From positions 5,513,674-5,577,673 of the forward strand of contig OX439045.1 of assembly GCA_949317995.1 (NCBI GenBank): a stretch of 64,000 nt of DNA, read 5' to 3'. The notes below the pieces were generated by a model that was not told the DNA's origin, searched no databases, and was given only the letters and a program-made list of their open reading frames with translations. The position numbers and the translations under genes were made by a program. The DNA comes from Acholoe squamosa (lineage: Eukaryota; Annelida; Polychaeta; Phyllodocida; Polynoidae). The number at the start of each line of letters is the position of its first letter. Position 1 is the first letter of the stretch. This document shows, one piece after another, positions 32,416 to 44,065 of the stretch.

Positions 32416-32851
32416 TGCCGTATACCCCAGTTATAAGCCAGCTTCTAAATTTTCCCCAACTCTACCCCCGTCTTATGACTGTTTTTTTTTTTACTACCGT
32501 AATCTCCCGCGTATAAGACGCGCTGCGCGTATAAGACGCACCCTAAAGTCAGCACATGCATTTTCGCGTATAAGACGCACATTTTAATGCTCAATTTTGT
32601 AAATTCAGTACATTTCTATAGTAAAATTACCCCTCGTATAAGATGCACCCCCAATTTCAGTACATCCTATAAGACGCACAAGGCATTTGTTTGGCGTAGA
32701 GGACGCGTCTTATACGCGGGAGTTTACGGTATATATTATAATGAAAACCCTGAAAAAGTGCCCAAAAACCAGCTCATACCGCGGTAGTTTTTCCTTGAAC
32801 TCCACCTCCTGCTTTTGACCAGGGCCAACTTATAGCCGGGCGTTTACGGTA
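32416..32851 (-). mobile_element. Family B element interrupted by family A
   Basis: TGCCGTATACCCCAGTTATA at the left, TATAGCCGGGCGTTTACGGTA at the right. The host parts (AAATTTTCCCCAACTCTACC and CAGGGCCAACTTATAGCC) are decayed, so it is older than the inserted copy at 32495. Confidence 0.7.
32495..32731 (+). mobile_element. Family A short form nested in a family B element
   Basis: TACCGTAATCTCCCGCGTAT ... CGCGGGAGTTTACGGTA, nearly intact. Family B sequence lies on both sides (32416-32494 and 32732-32851). Confidence 0.8.
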
Positions 32852-32904
32852 GCATGCATACAATGATACAGTATGGTCATGATGCACCAGTGATACAAAA
32901 ATAA

Positions 32905-33230
32905 TGCCCACACACCTGTAAAACCCATGTAGAGTTTTAATGGCCTGGGTATGGCTTTCGGATCCAGGCCAGGATGGCCTGCCACGATTTTGGCTTCCTA
33001 AAGGCAAAATTTCTTTTCAAATCCGCCAATTACAAAATAGACCCATTTTAACACAATTGCTCTATATTCAATCATTTTCCTTTTTCTTATGGTATAAAAC
33101 AAGTTGAAATGAAAGATATATAGGTACCTCAAGAAATCAACATTCATGTGACCTGCATGAGAGGGAAATGGTCTGCATAAGATGCCAAGACGCAGGCCAC
33201 TTTGTCCTACCTCGAGAAAAAGTTTTTGGT
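32905..33230. mobile_element. F-type element, ends decayed
   Basis: TGGCCTGGGTATGGCTTTCG + GATCCAGGCC ... GACGCAGGCCACTTTGTCCT + CGAGAAAAAGTTTTTGG. It abuts the H-type element upstream of exon 3. Confidence 0.65.
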
Positions 33231-33516
33231 AAGGCCACATCAAAAAACATAAGTTGGTCTACGGATTTCCCTCTCCATATTTTCGGAAATACAATTTTTT
33301 TTTTCTTTGAAAAAAATCCTGTCTCAGGATTTCGCTCGCTTCACTTTCTACAAGTTTTCTCTTTGTGATGTTTGGCCTCACTTTTCCAGCAAGGAATCCA
33401 TTGGACGCCAAAAAATTCTTTAAAAAAAAGAAGAAGAAAAAATTTTGCTCGCTCGCACCATTTTTTTTTTCAAAACCAAAATCTGTAGACCAACTTATTT
33501 TTTTTGGTGTGGCCTT
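33231..33516. mobile_element. H-type palindromic element
   Basis: AAGGCCACATCAAAAAACAT + AAGTTGGTCTACGGATTTC ... ATCTGTAGACCAACTTATTT + TTTTTGGTGTGGCCTT. Words TTCGCTCGCTTC/GCTCGCTCGC inside. It ends about 40 bp before F-BAR exon 3. Confidence 0.78.
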
Positions 33517-33557
33517 ATATTGACCAATAGAAGTCATTATGATCTCTATGTTTACAG

Positions 33558-33620
33558 CACAATGGCGTCATCTTGGAGTATGGTAGCAGCAGAGATGGAA
33601 ACACAGGCAGAACTACACAG
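33558..33620 (+). CDS. NOSTRIN: NOSTRIN-like exon 3 of 5 seen
   Basis: The acceptor is CTATGTTTACAG and the donor CACAG|GTCAGT. It completes Gly and encodes TMASSWSMVAAEMETQAELH, then two bases of Arg. The S-S-x-x-x-x-x-x-x-E-x-x-x-x-A-E/D-L-H pattern corresponds to the SSAWAWASEG...ADLH segment of NOSTRIN. A palindromic element (33231-33516) ends only about 40 bp upstream of this exon, so the branch point and polypyrimidine tract may lie close to transposon-derived sequence. Confidence 0.8.
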
Positions 33621-34072
33621 GTCAGTGCTTTGTTTTATATTATTACCTAAATCTGTTTCAGGTTGTTTCAGTTTTAGGCCTGAAAAAAAAAATTGGGCGG
33701 GGTTGCATCCTTAGCGTCAAAAATGTACTAAAACTTACAGTCAGTATGGCACGTCAACAGCAACAACAAAAACTCCTTAGAAATGCTACGATTCTTTTCT
33801 TTTCCAATTCTTTTCCATCCAATGAAGTGAACCTATTTAGAGGTCTATGTGAAGTTTGATCTGGACAAGTTTATGACCAATTCCCATCTCCAATATATTG
33901 CCAGGGTACAGATCTTGTCTATGGTTTAATTACACATGAAACTCTATATCTAAACTTGAAGTAGATGTTGTCAAGAAGAACTTTATTGGGTGGGACGAGT
34001 TGACAGCTCCCAGTCACTTATCCATTACTCAAGAAAGTGGACTTATAGGAGGACTTGACTATTACCGCAATA
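33621..34072. other. Start of the 27.9-kb intron, no repeat recognised
   Basis: From the donor GTCAGT at 33621 the sequence is AT-rich and looks unique up to the first family A copy. Confidence 0.5.
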
Positions 34073-34323
34073 ACCCGCGTATAAGATGCGCCATATACGC
34101 GGGTATACAAACAACAAAAATGAGGAGAGTGTTTTCTATATGATATCTCCCAATATTCCCCCTCCCTTCTTTACCCCTCTAGGGGGATTAGGAGAGCTGC
34201 AAAATGGTCATAGGTCTTTGAATGTCGAAAATCTATTGAGTAGAACAGAAGTTATGTCAACTTTATTTTCCCTCTCATGTCCACAAAGTCTGGGTGTGCC
34301 TTATACGTGGGGTATTATGGCAC
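34073..34323 (+). mobile_element. TA-flanked element, family A, diverged long form
   Basis: TACCGCAATAACCCGCGTAT ... TTATACGTGGGGTATTATGGC. Only the AGTAGAACAGAAGTTATG part of the long interior is recognisable. Confidence 0.6.
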
Positions 34324-34583
34324 TCATAATAGGATAATGTGGTTAGGTGTTAGCGCAGAGAAGTCTTGCATGAAACTGCTCAGAAATGTAGGTTCGACCG
34401 CAAGAATATTGCAATTTCTTTGAACGTCACTTACATCCTTCTGCGATGGGACCTAACTACACTTCCTTTGAAATCGAAAAAAAGGTTAAGGAAAAGCGAA
34501 AAAATAATCCAGGACAGGTGGTCTTTTCAGCCAACATATCTCTTATATATTCATCCTATGAGAAGTTTAGGCCCTATTAGCAT

Positions 34584-34810
34584 TACTGTAATCTCTCAGG
34601 TGTAAAGAACATCCTGCATATGAGGCGCGCCCTCAGTTGGAAAAAACCCTATAAGGCAAAGTTATCGCTTGTTTTTTGAGGGTTTAGTACAGTTCTATAT
34701 CAATAGTACCCGCCTATAAGACGCACCCAGACTTTGAGTTCATTCTATAAGGCGCAGGGGGGCCTTTGATTCACGTATACAACATGGCTTGTACGCGGGA
34801 GAATACGGTG
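34584..34810 (+). mobile_element. TA-flanked element, family A, diverged short form
   Basis: TACTGTAATCTCTCAGGTGT ... GTACGCGGGAGAATACGGTG with the TTAGTACAGTTCTATATCAA marker. Confidence 0.65.
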
Positions 34811-35003
34811 TATTCAGTGGGTGGAAGCACGTCACGGGCCTAGGACCACAGACAGTGTGAAGCATTCAACCTGAACTAAGAATAACCTCACAAAGATACC
34901 ACAAAAAACTGAGAGTCATCTTAATAAAAAATAAAATAAAAAAAAAGATCTATGTTGACAAACAGGTAGTGTCAAACTGCCTCTGGCCTTATGGGATGGG
35001 AAG

Positions 35004-35128
35004 TACCGTAATCTCCCATGCATAAGGCGCACCCTGTGTTGACAGAAATGCTATAACGAGGTACCAGATTGAGCAATAGGCCTCGGATCTGTGTATAAGA
35101 CGCGTCTAATATGTGGAAGATTACGGTA
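35004..35128 (+). mobile_element. Family A, 125-bp internally deleted copy
   Basis: TACCGTAATCTCCCATGCAT ... TGGAAGATTACGGTA. Both ends are kept and the middle is lost. Confidence 0.7.
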
Positions 35129-35542
35129 GGAAGATATTACCATAAAACACCATAGCACCTCCCATTGAGGCTATGGCTTATCCACAAAGTGTTATGATGC
35201 TGATAAACCATTTCAGGTGTTTATACAGTCTCGCCCGGTCAGGATTCTAGGGAATACCTCTCTCGTGTATGGGGATGATGGTCCCCATTTTCTGGGGAAG
35301 ATTACTACGCGAGGTACCTGCCTACAAATAAGCACTACAGCAACCAGCGGAAAAAAACTTCTTTTACCCACAAACGCTAGGTGCCAGAGACGACTCACGC
35401 TAGTGGTCGAGCTGGGGCCAGATTGGTGTTAATAAGGTCTTTCTGAACTCATGGCGCGGCTTGCCACTAGAGTTTTAACATGCGGCTTGTGATTCATGTA
35501 AAAGTGTGGCTTATCTGTGAGGAATTACAGTAGAAAGGCTAG

Positions 35543-35765
35543 TACCGTATTCTCTCGCGTATAAGATGCGTCTTCTACGCCAAACAAATGCCTGGTTTTC
35601 CCAAAGAAGGGGGTGCGTCTTATAGGGGGGTATATTTACTATAGAACAGTACTGGATTTACAAAATTCATCCCTAAGAGGTGCGTCTTATATGTGAAACA
35701 TCCATTGGCAAGTTAGGGGTGCGTCTTATACGCGCACTGCGTCTTATACGCGGGAGATTACAGTA
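35543..35765 (-). mobile_element. TA-flanked element, family A, short form
   Basis: TACCGTATTCTCTCGCGTAT ... CGCGGGAGATTACAGTA. A lone end-like fragment (GGCTTATCTGTGAGGAATTA) sits just upstream at 35509. Confidence 0.75.
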
Positions 35766-36617
35766 ACATGGAGTGACAGAGGCTAGCTTGTATGCGCTGA
35801 TCCCCCCTGCCAGGTAGGAACTATACATGTATATATGTGTAGTTCCGTGAGAAGAGTGGCACCAGTGTTTACCTGTGGAAGATGTAGGTATAAGGCCTGC
35901 TGTCACCCTCCTCTACCCACCTTACCCTGGCTCCCTGCCAGCTTTACCTTTACTCTCACAGTGTCTGATCTACAGAGATATACTGAAAGAGGCTAATGTT
36001 AGGCCTCTTTCTTATGTTAGATGATAGAGAGTAATGTCCTTATTGGTGTCTTCAGCTGGCTTTATTGTACAGGTATCACCGAGAGGTACAGTGTTGATGG
36101 TGTCTTGTTCAGAACAGATCTGCTGGAGGAGGGCAGCTCCTCCAGCATAACTATACAGTTAGTGCGTAGGCCTAGGGTTTCCCTTTAATAGGCCTGTTAC
36201 TATTTTAGGAACGTACAAGTAGGAGGGTTCCTCATGAGCCGCTCCCTCCAGCATCATCATCGATGACGTAGGTGGGAGACACTCAGAGCGTAGTCAGCAT
36301 CCATTAATACAATTGATGGGGGATGTTACTTATACAGGAACTTCAGTGCAAAGCTATAGGACTTATTACAATCATAACAGTTATAAAGGATAATGAGAAA
36401 TAGGTATATGACAATATTCTACATAGATCTAGCACAGTTGTGCAGGAGGCAAGGTAAGAATTATTGAAAAATAAAAGAAAACGAAAATAGTAAATACAAA
36501 ATGATAAGGAGGAGACAGAGGAGGGGCACACATGTAGCTGTCCCCTCCTTTACCCACCTCACCCTGGCTGTCTGTCAACTTTACCTTTACTCTCACAGGG
36601 ATCTACAGGGATATATC

Positions 36618-37130
36618 TACCGTAATCTCCTGCGTAGAAGACGCGCTGCACATATAAGACGCACCCCAAACTTAGCACATGCAATTTCGCGTATAAGACG
36701 CACATTTTAAGGCTGAAATTTGTAAGATTACCGTAATCTCTCGCGTATAAGACGCGTCTTATACGAGGGGTTTTAGTTCTCCATGAATCCACAAGGGGGA
36801 CACCAAGACCTTTCTTTTGATATCTTACATGCCATAATGGTCAGATTAAGGCATAAGGGGGCCCAGGGGGGTCCAGGAGGCCCAAGCTACACACAGATTT
36901 TTAAATTTTGAAAATTCACTCAGTAGAACCAAAGTTATGAATTTTTCATTTTTTTGAGTATTTTCCAAAACTCTAGGTGCATCTTATACGCGCACTGCGT
37001 CTTATACGCGGGAGATTACGGTAGTACATTTCTATAGAAAAATTACCCCTCGTATAAGACGCCCCCCCAACTTAAGAGAAAGCTATAAGACTCCCCAGCA
37101 TTTTGTTTGGCGTAGAGGACGCATATACAT
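36618..37130 (+). mobile_element. Family A short form, interrupted by a long form
   Basis: The outer short form starts TACCGTAATCTCCTGCGTAG and proceeds to ...AAATTTGTAAGAT. It then resumes after the inner element with GTACATTTCTATAG, as in intact copies (TTGTAAATTCAGTACATTTC). Its 3' end (GCGTAGAGGACGCAT) is cut. Confidence 0.75.
36729..37023 (+). mobile_element. Family A long form nested in a short form
   Basis: TACCGTAATCTCTCGCGTAT ... GCGGGAGATTACGGTA. The host sequence on each side, GTAAGAT[TA]...[TA]GTACATT, needs only one TA in the empty site, which supports a TA target duplication. Confidence 0.82.
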
Positions 37131-37307
37131 AGATCTAGCTCAGTTGTGCAGGAGGCAGGGGAAGCACTATCGAAACATAAGGTATTAAAGAATGAAAATA
37201 TTAATTACAAAATAATAGTGAGGAGGTATAGAGGTAGGACATAGATGCTGTTATACCCGCCTCTACCCATCTCACCTGGCTGTTTACCATCTGTCTACAG
37301 ATACTAC

Positions 37308-37310
<3 letters not shown>

Positions 37311-37391
<81 letters not shown>
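37311..37391. repeat. (AT)n microsatellite
   Basis: About 40 AT units between two GGAGGCAGGGGAAG-type repeat units. Confidence 0.92.
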
Positions 37392-37393
<2 letters not shown>

Positions 37394-37705
37394 GGAGGCA
37401 GGGGAAGAATTGGAAAGTTATTGATAATTAAATGAAAGAATAAAAAAAAAATTCAAAACTTTTCTATGAGCCACATGGTGAGTTCAAACGCAGGTATGAA
37501 TTTTATGATTTTTCTTACATTTCAGTGATGTCCAGGTCCCAAAGAACTAATTTCTTGTCGAGAACTACTATTTAGGGACCTCTTTTTTGAGATTTTTGGA
37601 ATAGGTATTTTTACTTCCTGACATATAAGCTGCTGCTTACACAGGGTACACTTTTAGGAGAAGGCGGTCAAATCCCCTTAACTATCTTCTCATGGCCAAT
37701 GGACA

Positions 37706-37805
37706 TTAGGGATGTCATCGATATTCGCAATATCGAAGTATCGCTATTATTAAGATAGTGAATACCATATCAACATTACCCTTATATCGATATAAATAAA
37801 TTTTT
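37706..37805. mobile_element. AGGGATGTCATCGATAT-type fragment
   Basis: TTAGGGATGTCATCGATATT + CGCAATATCGAAGTATCG, with inverted TATCGATAT words further on. Confidence 0.45.
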
Positions 37806-38455
37806 CTCTTATTAAAAAGATGGGGAAAAAATTGCCTCTGACCTCTGATAATGCCTGTACAGGCATGTTTGGTGCCAAATTAAAGGTCATCATGCCAGTA
37901 ATTCAACCGAATAGATGTAATGTGCATTTTCCCAACCCTGTTAAGGCAGCATTTTCTTAATGATTTAACACAAACTTTTATCCTGGTAGTGGCACCAAGG
38001 AGTCCTTGGTGGTACAACGATACAGGCAGTATAGACTGTGCGCCCAGAATACCTACTGGGTAGTTTACTTAAAAAAAAAAAAAGATAGATTAAATGGTAT
38101 ATCTCATTAATCCACACCATTATTTAGCAAGAATGGCTAGATTCCTGTTGACTTTCTCTTTCCAATGACATATACACATGCCTATACTCATAGGAATGCA
38201 TCTCTCTGTCAACTTCTGTGTACCATCCCGGGCCCACACGAAGGCAATTCCTGAGAAAACTACGGGCCGACAGCCCAAACTGCGGGCCAATGGCTCCTGG
38301 GCCAGTGTTAAAGTCTAGCCCGGCAGTGGTATGGTACAGTGTTTCTGCCAGGTTATGCTGGAGGTAGTATAGTCTTTGTATGTGTCCCACGACTGTCATT
38401 GCCCCCAGTACACATGTACCTGTATACTCATAGTGGACCACTAACCCATTAAGGT

Positions 38456-38796
38456 CAGGGTTTTCCGCAGAATCTAAAATCACACCGTAAAATCCTGCAG
38501 CGAGCAGGTGTAAAATTTCATTTGGTAACGTCCAAAGCCTTATGGTAGGCTAAATTTGGTTGTTTAGTCTCATTCATGACAGTATGGGGATTACAGATGG
38601 GAATTTAACAAAGAAATTGAAAGTATTTTCATAAATATGACCATAACTTCTGTTCTAATTGGCCGATTTGCAAAATTCAAAAACATATATGAAGCTAAAA
38701 TGACACCAGCAGTGATTCTGAGATGAAATCACACCGGTGGCAGTAAAAATCATGCCGGCGGCCCACCAGCGTCATTACAGTGTGAGGAGAACCCTG
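38456..38796 (-). mobile_element. CAGGG-ended element (GCCGGTGTGA word)
   Basis: CAGGGTTTTCCGCAGAATCT ... GTGTGAGGAGAACCCTG. The flanks share TTAAGGT (38449-38455 and 38797-38803), a 7-bp direct repeat. Confidence 0.75.
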
Positions 38797-38799
38797 TTA

Positions 38800-39170
38800 A
38801 GGTGCACATAATGCCTCCAGGTCCATGTTACTAGTATAATGCACCAGTATCTCACCAACACTGCATTGGACCCTTCAGGTATGTATAGCCGTATAGACCT
38901 TGGAAGTCAGCATGATGATGCTTCAGCATCAAGTTACTCACCAGGGCTGCATTCATGCATCATGACGAGCAATGGGCATGATGCATTCATGCATCATGGC
39001 GAGCAATAGGCATGATGCATTCATGCATCATGACGAGCAATGGGCATGATGCATTAAAGCACTTCCTAAGGAACACTTCAATGTCCCTACCAGTTCCTCG
39101 TGCTTACCTCATCATGGGGGGGTTCTTACCACCGTCATGATGCATTCCTGCATGGGGTCTATGGGGTGAG
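38800..39170. mobile_element. P element pieces with a small local repeat
   Basis: ACTCACCAGGGCTGCATTCA + TGCATCATGACGAGCAATGG, then two more copies of GGCATGATGCATTCATGCAT + CATG(A/G)CGAGCAAT in tandem (38960-39050), period about 35. Confidence 0.6.
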
Positions 39171-39248
39171 TCAGTAGGACTATGAGTAGTCCGCTACAGA
39201 TACACACAATCATGTCTCACGAACCCTTTTTTACATACAACCCTGTCA

Positions 39249-39440
39249 TACCGTAAATCCCTGGTCACAAGCCGGCCCCGGTCATAAGCCAGGGAGGGCG
39301 AGTTCTGGGAAATCCTAAAAGCCGGTTTTGGGGTCAAATTTTTACCATTTTCTCTTTATTCTATAGTAAAAAAAAAAAAAAAAAAAAAAAAAACGGTCAT
39401 AAGCCGGGGGGGGGGGGGGTACTTTGGAAAAAATTTAGAA
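39249..39440 (+). mobile_element. Family B element, 3' truncated, with a long poly-A
   Basis: TACCGTAAATCCCTGGTCAC start. The middle A-run has expanded (about 26 A at 39369-39394). The end is lost after GGAAAAAATTTAGAA. Confidence 0.75.
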
Positions 39441-40762
39441 AATAACACCTTTTGTTTTAGGTTGTAAAACCTTAATAATGGTCCGATTTGCAAGCCATGA
39501 AAACCAAAATGTAGCCCAACGTCCCAAGATCACAGCCAGACATTCGGTCTGGCATTTTGGTAATTAGCGCGGCGACTAGTGAGTACTACTCGTGAGATGA
39601 GTAGACTAGTGTATGGTTCACAGTCGCCACGGTGTAAGGGATAGGGAGGCCTTGCAATCTATTTTTGTTTGTGGCTCCTCTGCTATGGACTATTCCTGCT
39701 CACTATTCTAATGTAATAACAACAGTGTGTGTACTTAACTTATCAGTGAATGAATTTTCAGAATATATCTCATACTTTTGATTTTATTCGCAGATAAAAC
39801 ATTTCATCATTTGGAGCCCTATGGCAGATTAGAGCATTTTAAGATTCAGAAATGCATCCCTGTAGCCTTTGTTTTAGAATTGTTCGTTTTGAAACTACTA
39901 TATATATATGTAGTACAGGTTTTATCTCAGTGGGTTATGGTACAATTTGATCATATTTTCTGTATTTGAACAAAGTATTCACTGTCAAAGATCTCTATGG
40001 AGAAATCAGTGCTAAAGTGTGTGTTGCCATATGTGCATTTTTGTAAATCAGAGGAGGTTGAAGTGTAAGGCCACCTTGTGGAACTGCTACATTCTTTTCT
40101 GTGTAAAATTTTTAGTTTACATTGAAATAATGCTATCTCAGAATATGTATCTACTATTGGTGATGAAAGATTAATTTGATTACTCCTTTCATTATATGAA
40201 CAATTTTGTGGAACACTGAAAACATGTATGTACACCGAGTTACTTACACTGTGCTCCCCCTCTATAGAGAGGTGGAGTGATCTGGCTGGTTTGCTGACCA
40301 CTGGCCCATGATGAGGTACAGACTATTACAAGTGATTGGCAGTTGGGTGTGTGTGTGTGGGGGGGGGGGGTGGGCAGGCAGAGCAGGCTCCTGGCAATCT
40401 GAGACAGTGTACACTCATAATGACACACCTGTTGACTATGGCATTGAACATTGAATAAGACAGGTCCCTGTGGCAGCTGAGTGAGGTGCATGCAGAATGG
40501 ACAGTCTACAGACTATTAGTACTTAGCTGCAGTGGGTAGTTCAGGTTGAATTTATGCTATATATTACCAAAAGCCCAGATGATAGTATGCCCTATCTGTC
40601 TCACCAACTGAAACTAGACACAAGATTACAAGTCGCCGCGCCATGTCTCACAGGACAATTCTCTACTATTGTATTAAAATCTACAACACTATGGTTTTAT
40701 TCTCGTCGGCCTGGCAGTGATTTTGTTGGCAAAAGCCGATGTCTGACACCATGCTGCGACTG
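39441..40762. other. No gene recognised within the large intron
   Basis: Mostly unique-looking AT-rich sequence with a GTGTGTGTGTGGGGGG tract near 40350. No exon of the F-BAR gene is evident: no in-frame coding stretch between AG and GT fits the missing order. Confidence 0.45.
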
Positions 40763-40914
40763 CAGACAGGGCCGACTGGGTCGGTAGTCAAGGAAAGATC
40801 GCCCGATCCGATCGGGAACATCAAACATGTTTGATATTTGACCGACTGGATCGGACATTCCCGCAGACGCCCCCGACATCACGATTGGCCGACCCAGTCG
40901 GCCCCGTCTGTGGT
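40763..40914. mobile_element. CAGACAGGGCCGACTGGGTC palindromic element
   Basis: GCAGACAGGGCCGACTGGGT + CGG at the left, CCGACCCAGTCGGCCCCGTC + TGTG at the right. The inner words CCCGATCCGATCGGG and ACCGACTGGATCGG and the exact palindrome ATCAAACATGTTTGAT lie in the middle. Confidence 0.75.
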
Positions 40915-41049
40915 CCCCTTGAGGGATTCCTCCATGGGTCAACAAGAGACATGCATAAAACCACACAGCCATGTATGTTTAAACAGCAGTAGCTGCATGG
41001 GGTCATGTACTTACAGAGAGGCTTGGATCCAGTATTATTAGCCCTAAAT

Positions 41050-41617
41050 AATAAAATTCTTGTGTTCAGGTAACATAGCCCAAAAAATTAGGGTAGGTAG
41101 GTCGGAATTAGATTTTTTTTTTTAAATTCCTGGATGCCTAAACCTGCCAAAATGATATTAAAATGGCATTTTGGTAATTCCCGTCGGCCTGCGGGCTTCC
41201 CTAGCCCACTTAAAAGGGTCTATATCTCCTCTTTCCTATCCCCTCAGGATGTGTGTGGTGCACATATGTGCGGGCACTGACACATTCCTCTGTTGAATTA
41301 TCAACCTGTGAAGCACGGGATAGCCACTTAGTGCCGCTAAAGTGCTGTAAAACACAAATCAATCAATCAATCCCGTCGGCCTTTTGTTGCTCTGCACTTA
41401 AAAAACTATAAAAAAAATGTTGGTTATTTCAAGCTTGTAGCATGCATGAGACCGTGGGCTTTAAATTAATACCAAACAAGCCTATATATTGATTTTTTTC
41501 ACATTTTTCTTGAATTTTGGGTCATATTTACCAAACATTTCTAAAAAAAAAAAATTAGGGTCGGGCCAAAAAATTAGGGTAAGTCGGAATACCTGAACAC
41601 AACTTTTTTTTTAGGCC
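41050..41617. mobile_element. G-type element carrying a SINE-like copy
   Basis: AAAATTCTTGTGTTCAGGTA + ACATAGCCC ... GGAATACCTGAACACAACTT + TTTTTTTAGGCC. AAAAATTAGGGTAGGTAGGTC and AAATTAGGGTAAGTCGGAAT words. The SINE-like element is at 41191-41370. Confidence 0.75.
41191..41370 (-). mobile_element. SINE-like element, head 2, minus strand
   Basis: Reverse orientation: GGCTTCCCTAGCCCACTTAA at the left, AAAACACAAATCAATCAATC at the right. The 12-bp duplication TCCCGTCGGCCT lies at 41179-41190 and 41371-41382. It interrupts an AATTAGGGTAGGT-type element. Confidence 0.82.
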
Positions 41618-41618
41618 T

Positions 41619-42033
41619 TACCGTAATCTGCTGCCTATGAGCCGCATCCATTAAATCTGAGGCCTCTTGCACCTTATCGAGTCAACCTGGGTGCATCTTA
41701 TTATAGGACCCCAGACGGGTAAAATCGACAAGGGGACAAGGCCACTTCTTAAAATCGACAATTGACGTGGGGGTGGGTGAAAAGGGACCAAATCACTTCT
41801 TAAAATCGACAAGAGGACAAGGCCATTTCTTAAAATCGACAAGGGACATAGGGGTGGGTGACAAGAGACAAGACCCATTTCTTAAAATCGACAAGGGACA
41901 TGGGACCCCCCTGTCTAGGGCCCTTATTATAGAGTAGAACACTACTAAACCAAAGACCAAGCCCCACCTGCACTTATTAATTCAGTGCCTCATACTCGAG
42001 TCGAGAAGCGCCTTATACGCAGGAGATAAGGTA
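41619..42033 (+). mobile_element. Family A element carrying an inserted K element
   Basis: TACCGTAATCTGCTGCCTAT ... ATACGCAGGAGATAAGGTA. The interior is interrupted at CTTATTATAG by the element at 41707-41922. Confidence 0.65.
41707..41922 (+). mobile_element. K-type element with an internal minisatellite
   Basis: Inverted ends GGACCCCAGACGGG and CCCTGTCTAGGGCC. The interior is tandem CTTCTTAAAATCGACAAGGG-type units. A 10-bp target duplication CTTATTATAG lies at 41697-41706 and 41923-41932, inside a family A element. Confidence 0.75.
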
Positions 42034-42261
42034 TCACCATAGTCTATAAATACACATATAGGACTCAGTATGGAGGCCTAGTGGAGTTGCCATTTTGAAT
42101 TTCGCTGGTTGAGGTAAAACCCACTGATAAGACATACCATGTCCCTGGTTAACACCCACTACCAGGGACATGCTGGTCCCATCTTATCAGTGTGGGTCGC
42201 AGGAACCAGCTCCAGACTAGCTAGTGGCCAATAGGGCTTGAAAATAGACAGTTCAGCACTG

Positions 42262-42353
42262 TGCTGATTGTGGAAACCTCTCATAAGCCGCAGTAATATA
42301 AGCCGCGGTGCTGATTGTGGAAACCTCTCATAAGCCGCAGTAATATAAGCCGC
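42262..42353 (+). repeat. 46-bp exact tandem duplication
   Basis: GTGCTGATTGTGGAAACCTC + TCATAAGCCGCAGTAATATA + AGCCGCG occurs at 42262 and again at 42308. The unit contains ATAAGCCGC words like those of family B. Confidence 0.88.
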
Positions 42354-43139
42354 GGTCTTTACACAGGAAGTATCGTACACAGTATCCAGCTATTGGTTAG
42401 TCCCCTGAATTCACCCCTAGTGTATGTAGATCTATATGACACCAGGTTTTTATGTTATAAGCATATCTATATTTCTTTTCAGCTTAAGCCTGGATTCTCA
42501 TAGAGGTGTTGAATAGAACAAGAAAAGGGTATCATGCTCTATCCATATACTACAATAATGGATTACCTCCCTCCCAGCCCCACCCCTATATTTGGCACCA
42601 TTAACAGTTAGAACCACAGACATCCGGAGTGGGGGGGGGGCACTCAGCTCTCAAAAGAGTACTGACTGCGAAATGCCTTTTGGGAGTGGGGGGCAGTGCG
42701 GTCTCAAAAATACAGTGCGGTAACTGCACCTCAAAAATAGGAGGCAGCAATTCCCTATTTTCATTATTTGCAGCAGAAAACTACTGCATCTTAATATGGA
42801 GCAGGAAATATTCCTATGATAAGGGACGGTTGGTTCATACAAATTAAGGGGGGGGGGTTGGGGTAGTCAAGCAATGTGAGAGGGTTAAAATTTAAGGATT
42901 TGGGGGTGGTAGTTTGGCAGTTGGTTGTTATACTAAAAGAGTGAGTGCCCTCCCCAGGGACAGGCACTAAAACCATTCAGTATATGGCTGTCACGCACTC
43001 AGTGCATTCTGTGTAAGGACTAGACATTGTGTTCTCTAAACCTCCATGGGCTGGTGGTATGGTCAAAGACCTTGTATACCAATATCGTTTCTACATAGAC
43101 AGTCTCTGGTATGGTGTGGATATATCCTGTCATGGCAGG

Positions 43140-43350
43140 CCTTAAAAGGCTGCTAATGCATTCATGCATCATGCCCATCGGTCGTCATGATGCATGAATG
43201 CAGCCCTGGTGAGTGACTCACCAGGGCTGCATTCATGCATCATGTTGAAACTACAGTGGTTTTTATCTAATGCATTATGCTGTAAGCACTCATGTCATGC
43301 GGCCCTCGTAGGGTTAATATCACCTCTTGGCCCCTGTGGCCCACAAAGGG
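43140..43350. mobile_element. P element
   Basis: CTTAAAAGGCTGCTAATGCA ... the hairpin TGAATGCAGCCCTGGTGAGT + GACTCACCAGGGCTGCATTCA is nearly perfect. Right end TTGGCCCCTGTGGCCCACAA + AGGGTTAA is diverged. Confidence 0.68.
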
Positions 43351-44065
43351 TTAAAGTTCAGAACCACAGGGGGAGATCTTTATTGTTGGGCCCTGTGGTG
43401 TGCTTCTGAGTATGATATAAAAAGAAAAGAAAAGAAAAGATGATAAAATAAGATATCCGGTTACAAACATATCAAAGAAAGTCACTATAATGGGGTACCC
43501 CATAGTGTTCTATAATGCGATTTGCATGTCAATTTACACGTCAGAGTTTGTCAGATGTATTTATGGTTGTTTTCCTGGTTAACTTGATATGGCGAACTAT
43601 ATTATAAACTAGAATTATCACCGATTTACATGTCAAACTGACTTTGTCTATTCCTATGTTCTCTACATCCTGGAGAAGCTAAATATATTTGGGTGTGGCT
43701 GATACGTGAGAATTTGCTGCGATACATTTCTGGTCAGATATCAGGACTTTATTGGTGTATAATGGCTACAAAGCAACAAAAACTTCAGATATTCAACATC
43801 GAAGTAGGGAATCCTTGATTTTGAACACATTTTTTTGGGATAAGCCTTGCCGTTTTCCAAAAGAGTAAGGGTTCCTGGATTTTATTGCCCAGCATATGGC
43901 AGCCTTCTACCTTGTATATAAGGCATACCCGGGGTTAAATGTTAAGGAAAGTAATGTATTTTAATGTAAAAATAAAATTAAAATTAAAGTGTATCCCCTC
44001 TCTGAAAAGGTTCTACGTGGTGTAGTTAGCCATTGCTTATAAACGAGATAGTATATGGTATCAGA

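Larger units (their letters stand above)
36416..37450 (+). repeat. Locally repeated TGTGCAGGAGGCA(A/G)GG units
   Basis: The unit ACATAGATCTAGC(A/T)CAGTT + GTGCAGGAGGCA..GG + AAAATA.TAA.TACAAAAT... + CCTCTACCCA.CTCACC.TGGCTG occurs at 36419-36590 and 37128-37300, with a third partial start at 37392. Spacing of the first two is about 710 bp because family A elements have inserted between them. A related CCTCTACCCACCTTACCCTG piece is at 35911. Confidence 0.65.

Noticed and set aside
38124..38483. 119-codon minus-strand frame
   Set aside because: It extends into the CAGGG-type element at 38456. Composition and lack of any motif suggest chance.
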